From: Cyanobacteriota bacterium
GTDB taxonomy: Bacteria > Cyanobacteriota > Cyanobacteriia > PCC-6307 > Cyanobiaceae
Length of the DNA: 53,835 bases
Direction of reading: 5' to 3'
NCBI GenBank assembly: GCA_026389315.1
Contig: JAPLIC010000028.1
Location: 1 to 53,835, forward strand
The position numbers and the translations under genes were made by a program. Under the pieces are notes generated by a model. It ran no database searches. It saw only the letters and a program-made list of their open reading frames with translations, and was not told the origin of the DNA. Of this stretch, positions 1 through 9,768 are shown piece by piece (the first letter of the stretch is position 1; each line of letters starts with the position of its first letter).

Positions 1-723
1 CTCGAGCGCCCAGCGCTGCTGGGCAGTCCCCAACCGGACCTGGGTTACACCCTGATCAGCAGCCTGTTGGTCTGGCCGATCTTCCGAATTCTGCTCCGCG
101 GTCGCACCACCGGCCTGGGCCATGTGCCCAGGATCGGGGGCCTGGTGGTGGTCGCCAACCACGGCTCCCACCTCGACCCGCCGATCATCAGCCACGCCAT
201 CGGCCGCCCCGTGGCATTTATGGCCAAGGAGGAGTTATTCCGGGTGCCCCTGCTTGGACCCCTGATCAAGGCCTGCGGGGCCTACCCCGTTGCCCGCGGG
301 GCCAGTGACCGGGAGGCCCTGCGCACCGCCAGTGAACGGCTCGCCCAGGGCTGGGCCACCGGGGTGTTTCTCGACGGCACCCGCCAGCACGATGGTCGGG
401 TCCATGCCCCCCAGGCGGGGGCGGCCCTGCTGGCGGCGCGGCTGGGGGTGCCCCTTCTGCCGGTGGCCATCCTCAACAGCCACCGGGCCCTGGGCCGCAC
501 GGGGGGCCTGCGGCTGGTGCCTGTGCATATCCGCATTGGCCCCTTGATCCCCCCACCCGCCTCCCGCCGTCGCGGCGACCTGGAGGCCACGACGCAAGCC
601 CTGCAACGGGAGATCAACGCCCTCCTTGACGCCGGCCCGATCAAGGGCAAGCGAATCGGGGCCCTTAGGATTCCAAGGATCGCAACCGCTCTGCCGCCCA
701 GCCCCTCAGATCGCGGCCACTGA
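1..723 (+). CDS. plsC: 1-acyl-sn-glycerol-3-phosphate acyltransferase, 5' end outside window
   Basis: Membrane-associated acyltransferase expected to add the second acyl chain to lysophosphatidic acid in phospholipid synthesis. The PlsC signature is visible: the HX4D catalytic motif in NHGSHLDPP, a substrate-binding block FLDGTRQHDG in the place of the usual FPEGTRS, and the later VPLLPVAI strand. The frame stays open to base 1 without a clear start (a TTG at 67 is possible), so the gene is probably cut by the window edge. Its last 59 bases overlap the convergent ydcF-like gene. The last ~25 residues are low in similarity to what I expect of the family and may be a variable tail. Confidence 0.85.
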   Translation, partial: LERPALLGSPQPDLGYTLISSLLVWPIFRILLRGRTTGLGHVPRIGGLVVVANHGSHLDPPIISHAIGRPVAFMAKEELFRVPLLGPLIKACGAYPVARGASDREALRTASERLAQGWATGVFLDGTRQHDGRVHAPQAGAALLAARLGVPLLPVAILNSHRALGRTGGLRLVPVHIRIGPLIPPPASRRRGDLEATTQALQREINALLDAGPIKGKRIGALRIPRIATALPPSPSDRGH

Positions 724-1330
724 GCACCCACAGCAGGGCCCGGGCCCCGTCCCCCCAGACCTTGCGCCTGCCTTCCACCACACAGAACTGGCCGCAGGGC
801 ACGGGCACCGGCGTGAGCTGAATGCCCCGGCTGCCGGCCACGATCCGACCCACCAGCAGGGCCCGGTCCATGTGGTCACTGCTGGTGACCAGCAGAGCAT
901 GGCGGATCCTGGCCCGGCGCAGGTCATCCACCAGCGAGGTGAAATTACCGAGGGTGTCCCGGGCCCGGTAGTCCAGTTGCACCTGATCCGGCGCCAGACC
1001 CTCCCGCTCCCGGAACAGCCAATGGGCGTATTCCGGATTGCTGCCGCCGCTGACGATCACGGGCAAGCCGCCCTGATGGGCCAATCGGGCCGCGACGATT
1101 TCGCGCTGGGTGTCGCCCCCCAAGACAAGAATCATCTGGGGAGGCGGCGGCGAGGGCCACCACCACCCCCGCGACAGCCACAGCAGGGCCAGCCCCCCCA
1201 CGAACAGCAGCCGGGAAGGGCCCCGGTTCCGCCGGCGGCCGCGGCGGCGGCCGCGAACCTGGGGATCGCCGGCGATCCGATGTGGCGGTGGCGGACGCTG
1301 GGCCCGCCGTGACGGGGCGGTGCGGCTCAA
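665..1330 (-). CDS. YdcF/SanA/ElyC-family (DUF218) envelope protein
   Basis: A 221-residue protein with an Arg/Pro-rich N-terminus, one probable membrane anchor near residues 40-58 and a DUF218 domain. Family features visible are the MILVLGGD strand after the anchor, VSGGSNPEYAHW, the acidic RDTLGNFTSLVDDL segment and LLVTSSDHMDRAL. Family members sit at the membrane and are linked to envelope or polyprenyl-carrier metabolism; the exact substrate is unknown. It overlaps the upstream tsaB by 4 nt, so translational coupling is likely, and its 3' end overlaps plsC convergently by 59 nt. Confidence 0.8.
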   Translation of the reverse strand: MSRTAPSRRAQRPPPPHRIAGDPQVRGRRRGRRRNRGPSRLLFVGGLALLWLSRGWWWPSPPPPQMILVLGGDTQREIVAARLAHQGGLPVIVSGGSNPEYAHWLFREREGLAPDQVQLDYRARDTLGNFTSLVDDLRRARIRHALLVTSSDHMDRALLVGRIVAGSRGIQLTPVPVPCGQFCVVEGRRKVWGDGARALLWVLSGRDLRGWAAERLRSLES

Positions 1331-1992
1331 GGGTGCCCAACCTCGACCGGACTGGTGGGATAGAGGGGCAAAACCGACTGCCAGGGTCCGGGCCGTTGGG
1401 CCAGGGCCGCCGCTTGGGAGTAGCGCAAAAGTTGCTCGACATCTTGGGGCACGAGGGCCATAGCCGGGTGCCGCGGTGCTGGCCCCATCGCCTCCTCCAG
1501 ATCAGCTTCGCTGCGATACAAGCGAGGAACCTTGACTTCGGCCACACCACCCGGGGCCAGGGCATCAAGGCCGTAGAGGCCCGCCACCCAGCCATGGCGC
1601 GGCAGCTCCTGGACCAGGGCAACCCGACCGCATCCGGGGCTCTGGTCGCCGGCCAGAAGGCGCTGGGCCATCAGCTGGAAACTACCCACCCCATCCAGAG
1701 GAATCCCCAGTTGTTGGGCCAGGGTGCGGGCCAGGGTGACGGTGAGGCGGGTACCGGTGAACCCCCCAGGCCCGATCGCCACCGCCAGGCGGCCCAGGGA
1801 GGGCCAGGCCGCAGCGGGCAGAACCTGCTCAAGGGCGCCGAAGAGACCAGCGGAGAGGTCCCGCCCCCCGGGAAAGACCGCCAGCACAGGCGCTTCGGCC
1901 TGGCCGAGGGGCTGCAATCCCACCCCCAGCAGATCACTGCTGCTGTGCAAGGCCAACAACCAACGACAGGGATCGGGCGCTGCGGTCGTCAT
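1327..1992 (-). CDS. tsaB: tRNA threonylcarbamoyladenosine biosynthesis protein TsaB
   Basis: TsaB is the pseudo-ATPase partner of TsaD in the t6A37 modification of ANN-decoding tRNAs. The 221 residues are about normal length. The N-terminus LLALHSSSDLLGVGL and the segment LAVAIGPGGFTGTRLTVTLARTLAQQLGIPL match the ASKHA-fold signature of the family (GPGSFTGLR-like motif). It lies between ycf34 (4-nt overlap upstream) and the DUF218 gene (4-nt overlap downstream), which implies one transcript. TsaD, TsaC and TsaE are not in this window. Confidence 0.9.
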   Translation of the reverse strand: MTTAAPDPCRWLLALHSSSDLLGVGLQPLGQAEAPVLAVFPGGRDLSAGLFGALEQVLPAAAWPSLGRLAVAIGPGGFTGTRLTVTLARTLAQQLGIPLDGVGSFQLMAQRLLAGDQSPGCGRVALVQELPRHGWVAGLYGLDALAPGGVAEVKVPRLYRSEADLEEAMGPAPRHPAMALVPQDVEQLLRYSQAAALAQRPGPWQSVLPLYPTSPVEVGHP

Positions 1993-2240
1993 GCGGGCAA
2001 GGCCTGCCCAGGCCTCAGGCGGCTCCAGCGGCCCACCTCGGGGCGAAAGTCAGTGCAGGCGCGCACATCCCATTCCACCCCCACGCCTCCATCCGACAGA
2101 TCCCTGACCTGAACGTGGATACGGGGCCCGTGGGGCTGCCAATCCGGGGCTGGGCTGAGATGGGGCGCCCCATGCTGACGTTCGACGGCGTGATAGGCCT
2201 GGCAGCGGTCGACCCAGTGGCAATCGACACAGATGCACAT
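1989..2240 (-). CDS. ycf34: Ycf34 family protein
   Basis: Small 83-residue protein conserved in cyanobacteria and some algal plastids. The N-terminus MCICVDCHWVDRCQAYH carries four closely spaced cysteines (C2, C4, C7, C13) typical of Ycf34, which is thought to bind an Fe-S cluster and to influence photosynthetic redox state. I chose the ATG at 2240 because the family begins exactly with MCIC; a longer open frame upstream is an antisense shadow of cca. The start overlaps the divergent cca start by 8 nt. It leads the ycf34-tsaB-ydcF group. Confidence 0.9.
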   Translation of the reverse strand: MCICVDCHWVDRCQAYHAVERQHGAPHLSPAPDWQPHGPRIHVQVRDLSDGGVGVEWDVRACTDFRPEVGRWSRLRPGQALPA

Positions 2241-3537
2241 GCCGCCCACTCCCGACCTTGGATCCATTCTGACCCGCCCGCCGCAGGAACAGGCCCGGGC
2301 CCTGTGGCAGCTGCTCGACCCCCCCCAATGGCCGATCCCGTTCCAGGAACTGCCCCCGACCAGCGCCCTGGTGGGGGGAGCGGTGCGGGACGGCCTGCTG
2401 GGGCGACTGAAAGCCAGGCCCGATCTGGATCTGGTGGTGCCCGTGGAGGCCATCGGACTGGCCCAGACCCTGGCCCGCAGCCACGGAGGCACCGTTGTGG
2501 TGCTGGATCGGGAGCGCTCCATCGCCCGGCTGGTGGTGCGCGGCTGGACGGTGGATCTGGCCCGGCAGGAGGGAGCCACGTTGGCGACGGACCTGCAGCG
2601 GCGCGATTACAGCATCAATGCCATCGCCCTGACCCTGCCCCGGGGCGGCGAAGGGGCCGTCCTGGTTGATCCCTGCCATGGACTCCAGGATCTGGCCGCG
2701 GGCCGGCTGCGGGCCCTCAGTGAGGCCAATCTGCTGGACGACCCCCTGCGGTTGCTCCGGGGCATGCGACTGGGGGGGGACCTGGCGCTGTCGATCGATC
2801 CCCAGAGCGGGGGCTGGATCCGTGAGCACCGGGCCCGACTGACCCAGGTGGCTCCAGAACGGGTCCTTGCCGAACTGGAACGCATGGCAGCTAGCCGCTC
2901 TGGGCAGCAAGGTTTGCTCCTAGCCCTGGACTACGGCCTGCTGGAACCCTGGTTGGCTGGCACCCCCCCCTCACCAGGGGCGGAACTTGCCCTGACAGCG
3001 CTGACGCCGGAACAGGCCCAAGCCCGGGGTCTCTCGCCAGACGAAGCGCTCACAGCCCTCCCCGTGGCCCGGCTCGCCCTGTTGTTCGACACGGCCAGCC
3101 TGGTCCGACTCCAGGCCAGTCGTCGCCTGCAGAAAAGAGTCGGAAACCTGCACCACTGGCTGAAACGCCTCCAGGGGCCTGGGATCCGGGGCGAACTGGA
3201 GCGGCTGGCTGAGGACGAGCGCCTCAACCTGCAAATTGAGCTGGAGTCGGACCTGCCTGCCCTGCTGCTCCATCTGGAGCGCCGCCAGGCCGAAACGGCC
3301 CTGGAACGTTGGCGCAACCCCGATGACCCCCTCTTCCACCCCGCTGCCCCCATGGACGGCCACACCCTGCAACAGGAACTGCAACTTCCGGCCGGGCCCG
3401 TGCTGGGCCAGCTGCTGGACTACTTGAAACGGGAACGGGCCATGGGCCGACTACCAGCCCAGAACCATGACCAGGCATTGATCCGCACGAAAGCGGCAGG
3501 CTGGCTCGAGGCGAGGGCAAGGGGGGGGGTGGCGTGA
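2233..3537 (+). CDS. cca: CCA tRNA nucleotidyltransferase / poly(A) polymerase family
   Basis: A 434-residue class II nucleotidyltransferase that adds or repairs the 3' CCA end of tRNAs (poly(A) polymerase activity cannot be excluded from sequence). Visible motifs are GGAVRDGLLGR (motif A helix), DLDLVV (metal-binding aspartates), RRDYSINAIAL (motif B region) and DPLRLLRGMRLGGDL. The C-terminal helical half is less conserved. The start is divergent from and overlaps ycf34, so the two promoters must lie inside each other's coding starts. The downstream gene begins after 68 nt. Confidence 0.92.
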   Translation: MHMPPTPDLGSILTRPPQEQARALWQLLDPPQWPIPFQELPPTSALVGGAVRDGLLGRLKARPDLDLVVPVEAIGLAQTLARSHGGTVVVLDRERSIARLVVRGWTVDLARQEGATLATDLQRRDYSINAIALTLPRGGEGAVLVDPCHGLQDLAAGRLRALSEANLLDDPLRLLRGMRLGGDLALSIDPQSGGWIREHRARLTQVAPERVLAELERMAASRSGQQGLLLALDYGLLEPWLAGTPPSPGAELALTALTPEQAQARGLSPDEALTALPVARLALLFDTASLVRLQASRRLQKRVGNLHHWLKRLQGPGIRGELERLAEDERLNLQIELESDLPALLLHLERRQAETALERWRNPDDPLFHPAAPMDGHTLQQELQLPAGPVLGQLLDYLKRERAMGRLPAQNHDQALIRTKAAGWLEARARGGVA

Positions 3538-3605
3538 TTAACTAACTGACGCAATGGCGTGATTCCTTCGCCTGCCAAAGTCTTCCTACTCTCTTTGTTA
3601 CTCCC

Positions 3606-4034
3606 ATGAGCGTTCGCCTCTACGTCGGCAACCTGCCGCAAACTTTTGATGAAAACGAGCTGGTGGCCCTGTTCCAGGGTGTCGGCGAAGGCGTTCGTTT
3701 CAAGACCGTGACCGATCGTGAGACTGGCGTTTGCCGTGGGTTCGGCTTCGCCAACGTCGATGATGAGAAGGTGGCTGAGGCCCTGATCGGCCAACTGCAT
3801 GGACGGGAATTCGGTGGCAACACCCTGCGGGTTGAGGTGTCCGAGCGTCGCGATGCTCGCGGCACGGCTCCAATCGATCGGCGTCCCGCCAGTGGCGCAC
3901 CCGTCGCCCAGCGTCGTGCGGCTGACAAGGTCGTGCATGCCGACAACGTGGACAGCCAAGCCCCCGACCCCCGTTGGGCTGGCGAATTGGCCAAGCTCAA
4001 GGATCTCCTTGCCAACCAGACTGTCGGAGTCTGA
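3606..4034 (+). CDS. RNA-recognition-motif (RRM) RNA-binding protein
   Basis: A 142-residue protein with a single N-terminal RRM (about residues 2-82): RNP2 is RLYVGNLP and RNP1 is CRGFGFANV. After the RRM comes an Arg-rich linker and a short C-terminal helix LAKLKDLLANQ. Cyanobacterial Rbp proteins of this class bind RNA; several are cold-regulated or help localise photosynthetic mRNAs. Its TGA overlaps the ATG of the next gene by one base (TGATG), so the two are likely cotranslated. Which Rbp paralogue this is cannot be told here. Confidence 0.9.
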   Translation: MSVRLYVGNLPQTFDENELVALFQGVGEGVRFKTVTDRETGVCRGFGFANVDDEKVAEALIGQLHGREFGGNTLRVEVSERRDARGTAPIDRRPASGAPVAQRRAADKVVHADNVDSQAPDPRWAGELAKLKDLLANQTVGV

Positions 4035-4978
4035 TGGCCGCCTTTGGTCCGGCCAGTCCGCCGGACCCCTGGCTCTGGGGACCGCACCGTATCCATTGGG
4101 TTAAACACGAAGCGGCGGACAGGAGTCAGGGTGCCCTTGGTTCCGTCCTTCTCATCCATGGCTTCGGTGCCTGTGTCAGTCACTGGCGCCATACCATGGG
4201 TGATCTCAATCCTGGGCTCGATATTTTTGCCCTGGACCTGCTTGGTTTTGGTGCCAGTGACAAACCCCGCTCGCGCTTGAACGGCGAGCCGGTTGAACCC
4301 GGTTCGGTTCGGTATTGCTTTGACCTCTGGGCTGACCAAGTGCAGGCCTTCTTGAGCGAGGTTGTGCCCGCAGGCCCCATTCAGATTGTCGGCAATTCGA
4401 TCGGCGCTCTCGTGGCACTGGTGGCAGCCGATCGCCTCCAGAATGCAGGCCACCCACCCCTCCAGGTGGTGCTGATCGATTGTGCCCAGCGCACCCTGGA
4501 TGAGCGACGCCTCTCCAGCCTGCCTGGATGGGAAAGGGCAAGCCGACCGCTCGTGAAACGCCTGGTTCGTCAGCGCTGGTTACTCAAGCCCCTCTTCCGT
4601 TTTGTGGCACGACCCAGCTTCGTTCGTCAGGTGTTGGCCCAGGCCTACCCCAGCGGCGCCAATCTGGATGACGAACTTGTGGAGATCCTGCTTAAGCCAG
4701 CCCTGGATGCCGGGGCGGTGGAGAGCTTCCGCGGATTCGTGAATCTGTTCGAAGATCACCTAGCCCCCGACCACCTGGCTCGCCTTTCGGTGCCCGTACG
4801 CATGATCTGGGGAGCCAGGGACCCTTGGGAAGATCCCGCCGAAGCACGGCGCTGGGCTGCCCAGTTTTCCTGCATTCAAGAACTCGTTGTTCTGGATGGA
4901 CTGGGTCACTGCCCCCACGATGAAGCCCCTGAGCGGGTCAATCCCATCCTGCGGCAGTGGTTGGCCCTGATGGAGTGA
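4034..4978 (+). CDS. Alpha/beta-fold hydrolase
   Basis: A 314-residue alpha/beta hydrolase. Visible features are the oxyanion-hole HGFGACVSHW segment, the nucleophile elbow GNSIGA (Ser nucleophile), a probable acid in MIWGARDPWED and a His in DGLGHCPHDEAPERV. The cap between the elbow and the acid is helical. I start at the ATG at 4034, which overlaps the RRM stop (TGATG); an in-frame start 60 nt upstream would sit inside the RRM gene. Substrate is unknown. Cyanobacterial relatives are often annotated as proline iminopeptidase-like or chlorophyllase-like without proof. Confidence 0.85.
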   Translation: MAAFGPASPPDPWLWGPHRIHWVKHEAADRSQGALGSVLLIHGFGACVSHWRHTMGDLNPGLDIFALDLLGFGASDKPRSRLNGEPVEPGSVRYCFDLWADQVQAFLSEVVPAGPIQIVGNSIGALVALVAADRLQNAGHPPLQVVLIDCAQRTLDERRLSSLPGWERASRPLVKRLVRQRWLLKPLFRFVARPSFVRQVLAQAYPSGANLDDELVEILLKPALDAGAVESFRGFVNLFEDHLAPDHLARLSVPVRMIWGARDPWEDPAEARRWAAQFSCIQELVVLDGLGHCPHDEAPERVNPILRQWLALME

Positions 4979-5012
4979 AGCAAAGACGGCACTCAGGCGT
5001 CAGGAGCAGGGA

Positions 5013-5948
5013 TCAATGCACCTGGGCCACCAAAAAGGACACAGGCAGATCAAGGAGTTTACCTGCCGTAGGTACATAGGCCCGGCGACTAAAGACGTCG
5101 TAATCCTGACGCTCAATCACATCAAGTATGCCACGATAAAGGCGCAACGAGGTCCACACTGGCCAGCGGGCGTCTGCCGAAAGCCACCGCACTCCTGCTT
5201 CGGAACGGGCGAACCAGAAGCGAGCCCGTTCAAGCTGAAATGCCATCAAGCGACGCCAGTTGTCATTAACAACTCCGGCGAAAAGCTGAGATTCTGTATA
5301 GTCAAATCGCAGAAGATCCTCCTGGGGCAGATAAATGCGTCCCCGTTCCCGATCCTCGCCAACATCCCGCAATATATTGGTTAGCTGGTTGGCAATTCCC
5401 AGCGCCACGGCCGCTTCCGTGGGATCAGGATGCTCACTCCACGGTGCCGTGGTGTAGGCCGGATCCAAACCCATCACGGCCTGACACATCAGACCAACGG
5501 TACCGGCGACACGGTAACAATATAATTCAAGCTCAGCGAATGTCGCATAACGCTGGCATCGCACATCCATGCGCTGGCCCTCTATCATATCAAGATAGGG
5601 TTGCAGAGACTGGGGGAATTTCTGGAACATATCCACCATCACAAGATCTAAAGCATCACTCACCTCCCCCTGGTACATGTGACGACTTTTACTCTCCCAA
5701 GCGTCCAGCCGGGCCTCCAGCTCGTCGGCAGGCAGCCCCTGGGCTTGGGGGCTGTCCATCAGTTCATCGGTACGACGACACCACACATAAATCGCCCAGA
5801 TCGCCCGGCGCTTGGCGAGGGGCAGCAACAGGGTGCCGAGATAGAACGTCTTGGCCCAGCGTGCTGTTTCTTGACGACACAGCTCATAGGCCTCATCCAG
5901 GTTTGGATGGAGAGGCAATCCTGCCTGGGTGGCCGACGAAAGGGTCAC
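5013..5948 (-). CDS. crtB: Phytoene synthase
   Basis: Condenses two geranylgeranyl diphosphates to 15-cis-phytoene, the first committed carotenoid step. Both diphosphate/Mg-binding aspartate motifs are present: DELMD after the family segment AIWAIYVWCRRT, and DVGEDRERGRIYLP. The length from the GTG at 5948 is 311 residues, normal for cyanobacteria. The frame is open further upstream inside crtP, but that part shows no CrtB similarity. The GTG lies 4 nt after the crtP stop, so crtP-crtB is one coupled operon, the usual cyanobacterial order. Confidence 0.95.
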   Translation of the reverse strand: MTLSSATQAGLPLHPNLDEAYELCRQETARWAKTFYLGTLLLPLAKRRAIWAIYVWCRRTDELMDSPQAQGLPADELEARLDAWESKSRHMYQGEVSDALDLVMVDMFQKFPQSLQPYLDMIEGQRMDVRCQRYATFAELELYCYRVAGTVGLMCQAVMGLDPAYTTAPWSEHPDPTEAAVALGIANQLTNILRDVGEDRERGRIYLPQEDLLRFDYTESQLFAGVVNDNWRRLMAFQLERARFWFARSEAGVRWLSADARWPVWTSLRLYRGILDVIERQDYDVFSRRAYVPTAGKLLDLPVSFLVAQVH

Positions 5949-5952
5949 ACGC

Positions 5953-7401
<1,449 letters not shown>

Positions 7402-7513
7402 CTATCGGCCAAAGCCCCCGCACCGTGCCGATAAGGCCCCTAGCCCCCCTTCCCCCTGGAGTTCCTAGAGTCTCGCGACGCCACAACCGGCGGCTCACCG
7501 GTTCCACCTCTTC

Positions 7514-7567
7514 CATTCCAGCTCTTCCGTTCCACCCACTTCCGTTCCACCCACTTCCATTCCACCG
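7514..7567 (+). repeat. Short imperfect tandem repeat in the ndhM 5' region
   Basis: Immediately upstream of the ndhM start the sequence repeats a TTCC(A/G)TTCCACCCACTTCC-like unit. Cores such as TTCCATTCCA, TTCCGTTCCACCCA (twice) and TTCCATTCCACC follow one another, pyrimidine-rich on the plus strand. It lies in the crtP/ndhM divergent spacer. The period is about 15 nt and copies are inexact. It could be a slippage product or a pyrimidine-rich leader; no function is assigned. Confidence 0.7.
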
Positions 7568-7574
7568 GCGTCCC

Positions 7575-7922
7575 ATGGCCGATACCCTGCTCAAATCCAC
7601 CACTCGCCACGTCAGGCTGTTCACGGCCCGTGTCGAAAACGGTGATCTGCTCCCCGATGCAGACCAACTCACGCTGGACATCGATCCGGACAACGAGTTT
7701 CTCTGGGATGACGCGGCGCTAGCCAAGGTGCACTCCAGCTTTCGCACCCTTGTCGAGGCCCAGGCTGGGGCCGATTTGACCGACTACAACCTGCGCCGCA
7801 TCGGCTCTGAACTGGAAGGGGTCATCCGGCAGCTGTTGCAAGCCGGCGAGCTCCGCTACAACCCCTCCGCCCGCGTCCAGAATTTTTCCATGGGGCTGCC
7901 ACGCACCCCCGACTCGATTTGA
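7575..7922 (+). CDS. ndhM: NAD(P)H-quinone oxidoreductase subunit M
   Basis: A 115-residue oxygenic-phototroph-specific subunit of the NDH-1 complex, on the cytosolic side near the ferredoxin-binding module. Family features are the start [20 protein letters not shown], the central DNEFLWDD and the C-terminal [19 protein letters not shown] use the ATG at 7575; the frame is open upstream through the tandem repeat, but that part is not NdhM-like. Its TGA overlaps the TTG start of the next gene by 3 nt. Confidence 0.95.
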   Translation: MADTLLKSTTRHVRLFTARVENGDLLPDADQLTLDIDPDNEFLWDDAALAKVHSSFRTLVEAQAGADLTDYNLRRIGSELEGVIRQLLQAGELRYNPSARVQNFSMGLPRTPDSI

Positions 7923-8629
7923 GCCGCTCCCGCCCGGATGAACGCGCCTTTCGGGCCAGGGGTCCCGGGGCCTATCGCGACGAGCCTGGCGACTCCTATG
8001 ACGGTCGCTCGCGGGATCGCTATGGCCCCAGGGACCAGGAAATGCCTATTGGTGGTCGCGAAGGCTCTCGCCCTGCGGGATCGGGCAAAGGTCCCGGCGG
8101 CGGTGGAGCGGGGGGTAACGGGGGGCCAGGATTCAAATTCAACGTCGGCACCCTCGCGGTGCTGGCCGGGGTGCTCGTGGTGGGCATTGGCATCGGCAGT
8201 GCCGTGACCAGCACCACCGTGGGAAATCAGGGGAACATCGCCAGCAGCCAGCAGCTTGATATGGCCGTTCCCGATCCCGAATTCTGCCGCCAATGGGGAG
8301 CGAGCGCCTTTGTGATCGACGTCGAGATGTACACCACCATGAATCCCAGCAGCAGCTTCGTCACCCAACCCACCCTCAAGCCCGGCTGCGTCATTCGTCG
8401 GGAAAACTGGACCGTGTTGGAGAAAGAAGGGGCCATCACGCCTGAACAGATGCGCGAATGCAAACAGCGCATGAATACCTTTGCCTATGTCGGTTCAGTT
8501 CGCGACAAACCCATCGTGCGCTGTGTCTACCAAACCGATGTCACCCAGAACCAGTTTCTGCAGAAAGGGGTGGCCGGAGCCGCACCGAACAGCAGTGCCG
8601 GCGTAACCCCCGAGGCCGACCAGTTCTGA
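7919..8629 (+). CDS. DUF3172 membrane protein
   Basis: A 236-residue cyanobacterial protein of the DUF3172 family. The N-terminus is Arg-, Asp- and Gly-rich and looks disordered (residues 1-72). One membrane segment follows (about 76-98, [20 protein letters not shown]), then a conserved domain with cysteines in [27 protein letters not shown] and [11 protein letters not shown]. The function is not known to me. It is translationally coupled to ndhM by overlap from a TTG start at 7919; an alternative internal start would shorten only the disordered part. Confidence 0.8.
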   Translation: MSRSRPDERAFRARGPGAYRDEPGDSYDGRSRDRYGPRDQEMPIGGREGSRPAGSGKGPGGGGAGGNGGPGFKFNVGTLAVLAGVLVVGIGIGSAVTSTTVGNQGNIASSQQLDMAVPDPEFCRQWGASAFVIDVEMYTTMNPSSSFVTQPTLKPGCVIRRENWTVLEKEGAITPEQMRECKQRMNTFAYVGSVRDKPIVRCVYQTDVTQNQFLQKGVAGAAPNSSAGVTPEADQF

Positions 8630-8664
8630 TTGGCACTCCCCTGGCCCACCCTGGGTGATTGATG

Positions 8665-8688
8665 CGCCTGGGAGTCAACCCCCAGGCG
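8665..8688. terminator. Hairpin between convergent DUF3172 gene and rbcR
   Basis: Perfect 8-bp stem CGCCTGGG / CCCAGGCG with an 8-nt loop, placed at the meeting point of two convergent genes and overlapping the rbcR stop codon at 8675. No strong T run follows on either strand, so it would be a weak or non-classical bidirectional terminator. The call rests only on position and symmetry. Confidence 0.4.
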
Positions 8689-9655
8689 TCACCGTTGCCT
8701 CAGCCCTGGCTTGGCCTTGCCGCAGGGGACTCTCGGGGCTGGCAAAAACGGGCAGCACCTCCCGGCGGAAGGCCTCAGCTGCCCTGGAGCAGTAACGGGC
8801 CGGATGGGTGATCAGCTTCAACTGGCGGCGCACCAGCAGATCGGCCAGGGGAGGACGGTGCAGGGTGCCAGCAGCCAGTTCACGCTCAATGGAAACCACC
8901 GGCAGGAAAGCGGCCCCCAGTCCAGCCTGGACAGCATTTTTAATCGCCTCAAAGGAATTCAGTTCCATCTCAATCTTGAGCCGCTGCACATCCAGCTTGG
9001 AGCGCAACAACAATTGATCCACCATCTTGCGGGTTGTTGACTGGGCATCCAGGCAAACGAAGCCGAGCCTGTACAGATCCTCCTTGGTTAGTTCGCTCAG
9101 GCGTGCCAAAGGATGCTTCGGGGGCAGCACCAAGGCCAGCTCATCGTTGGCGTAAGGGACGACCTGCAGCAGGTCGTTGAGTTCGGCGGGCAGCTCGCCA
9201 CCAATGATGGCCAGGTCGATCTGGCCGTTGGCGACACTCCAACCCGTGCGACGGGTGCTGTGAACCTGCAACTGCACCGCGACATCGGGATATTTCTGAC
9301 GAAACAATCCGATCATGCGTGGCATCAAATAGGTGCCCGTGGTCTGGCTGGCCCCGACCACAAGGGAACCTCCCTTGAGGTTATGGAGATCATCCAGGGC
9401 CCGACAAGCTTCCTGGCACTGGCCCAAGATGCGATCGCAGTAACTCAACAGCAGATGGCCCGCCTCGGTGAGCTGGGCCTTGCGCCCACCGCGATCAAAG
9501 AGAGAGACATCCAGTTGCTTCTCCAGATTCTGGATCTGCAGGCTCACCGCAGGCTGGGTGACATAGAGGCTGTCGGCCGCCTTCTTGAAGCTGCCCTCGC
9601 TGGCAATGGCCCGCAGGATGCGGAGTTGGTCGAGGGTGAAAGGCAGATCGGCCAT
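8675..9655 (-). CDS. rbcR: LysR-type regulator RbcR/NdhR-like
   Basis: A 326-residue LysR regulator. The N-terminal winged HTH runs about residues 5-65 ([40 protein letters not shown]), followed by the substrate-binding domain. The sequence resembles the cyanobacterial RbcR/NdhR group that senses carbon status (2-phosphoglycolate or 2-oxoglutarate in relatives) and controls carbon-uptake, RuBisCO or ndh genes. It is divergent from the NnrU-ndhF pair with about 110 nt between starts, so it may control ndhF. I chose the ATG at 9655; in-frame upstream sequence lacks family similarity. Confidence 0.88.
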   Translation of the reverse strand: MADLPFTLDQLRILRAIASEGSFKKAADSLYVTQPAVSLQIQNLEKQLDVSLFDRGGRKAQLTEAGHLLLSYCDRILGQCQEACRALDDLHNLKGGSLVVGASQTTGTYLMPRMIGLFRQKYPDVAVQLQVHSTRRTGWSVANGQIDLAIIGGELPAELNDLLQVVPYANDELALVLPPKHPLARLSELTKEDLYRLGFVCLDAQSTTRKMVDQLLLRSKLDVQRLKIEMELNSFEAIKNAVQAGLGAAFLPVVSIERELAAGTLHRPPLADLLVRRQLKLITHPARYCSRAAEAFRREVLPVFASPESPLRQGQARAEATVTPGG

Positions 9656-9768
9656 GGAGTCTGGTGAGCCTGGGAGGAGCCGATGGCCGAACCGGCACGC
9701 AGCACCAAACTCTAGGCTGGCCCCCGGATTCACCCCCTGGAGCCGTCGTTATTTCTGTTCTTGCACCG

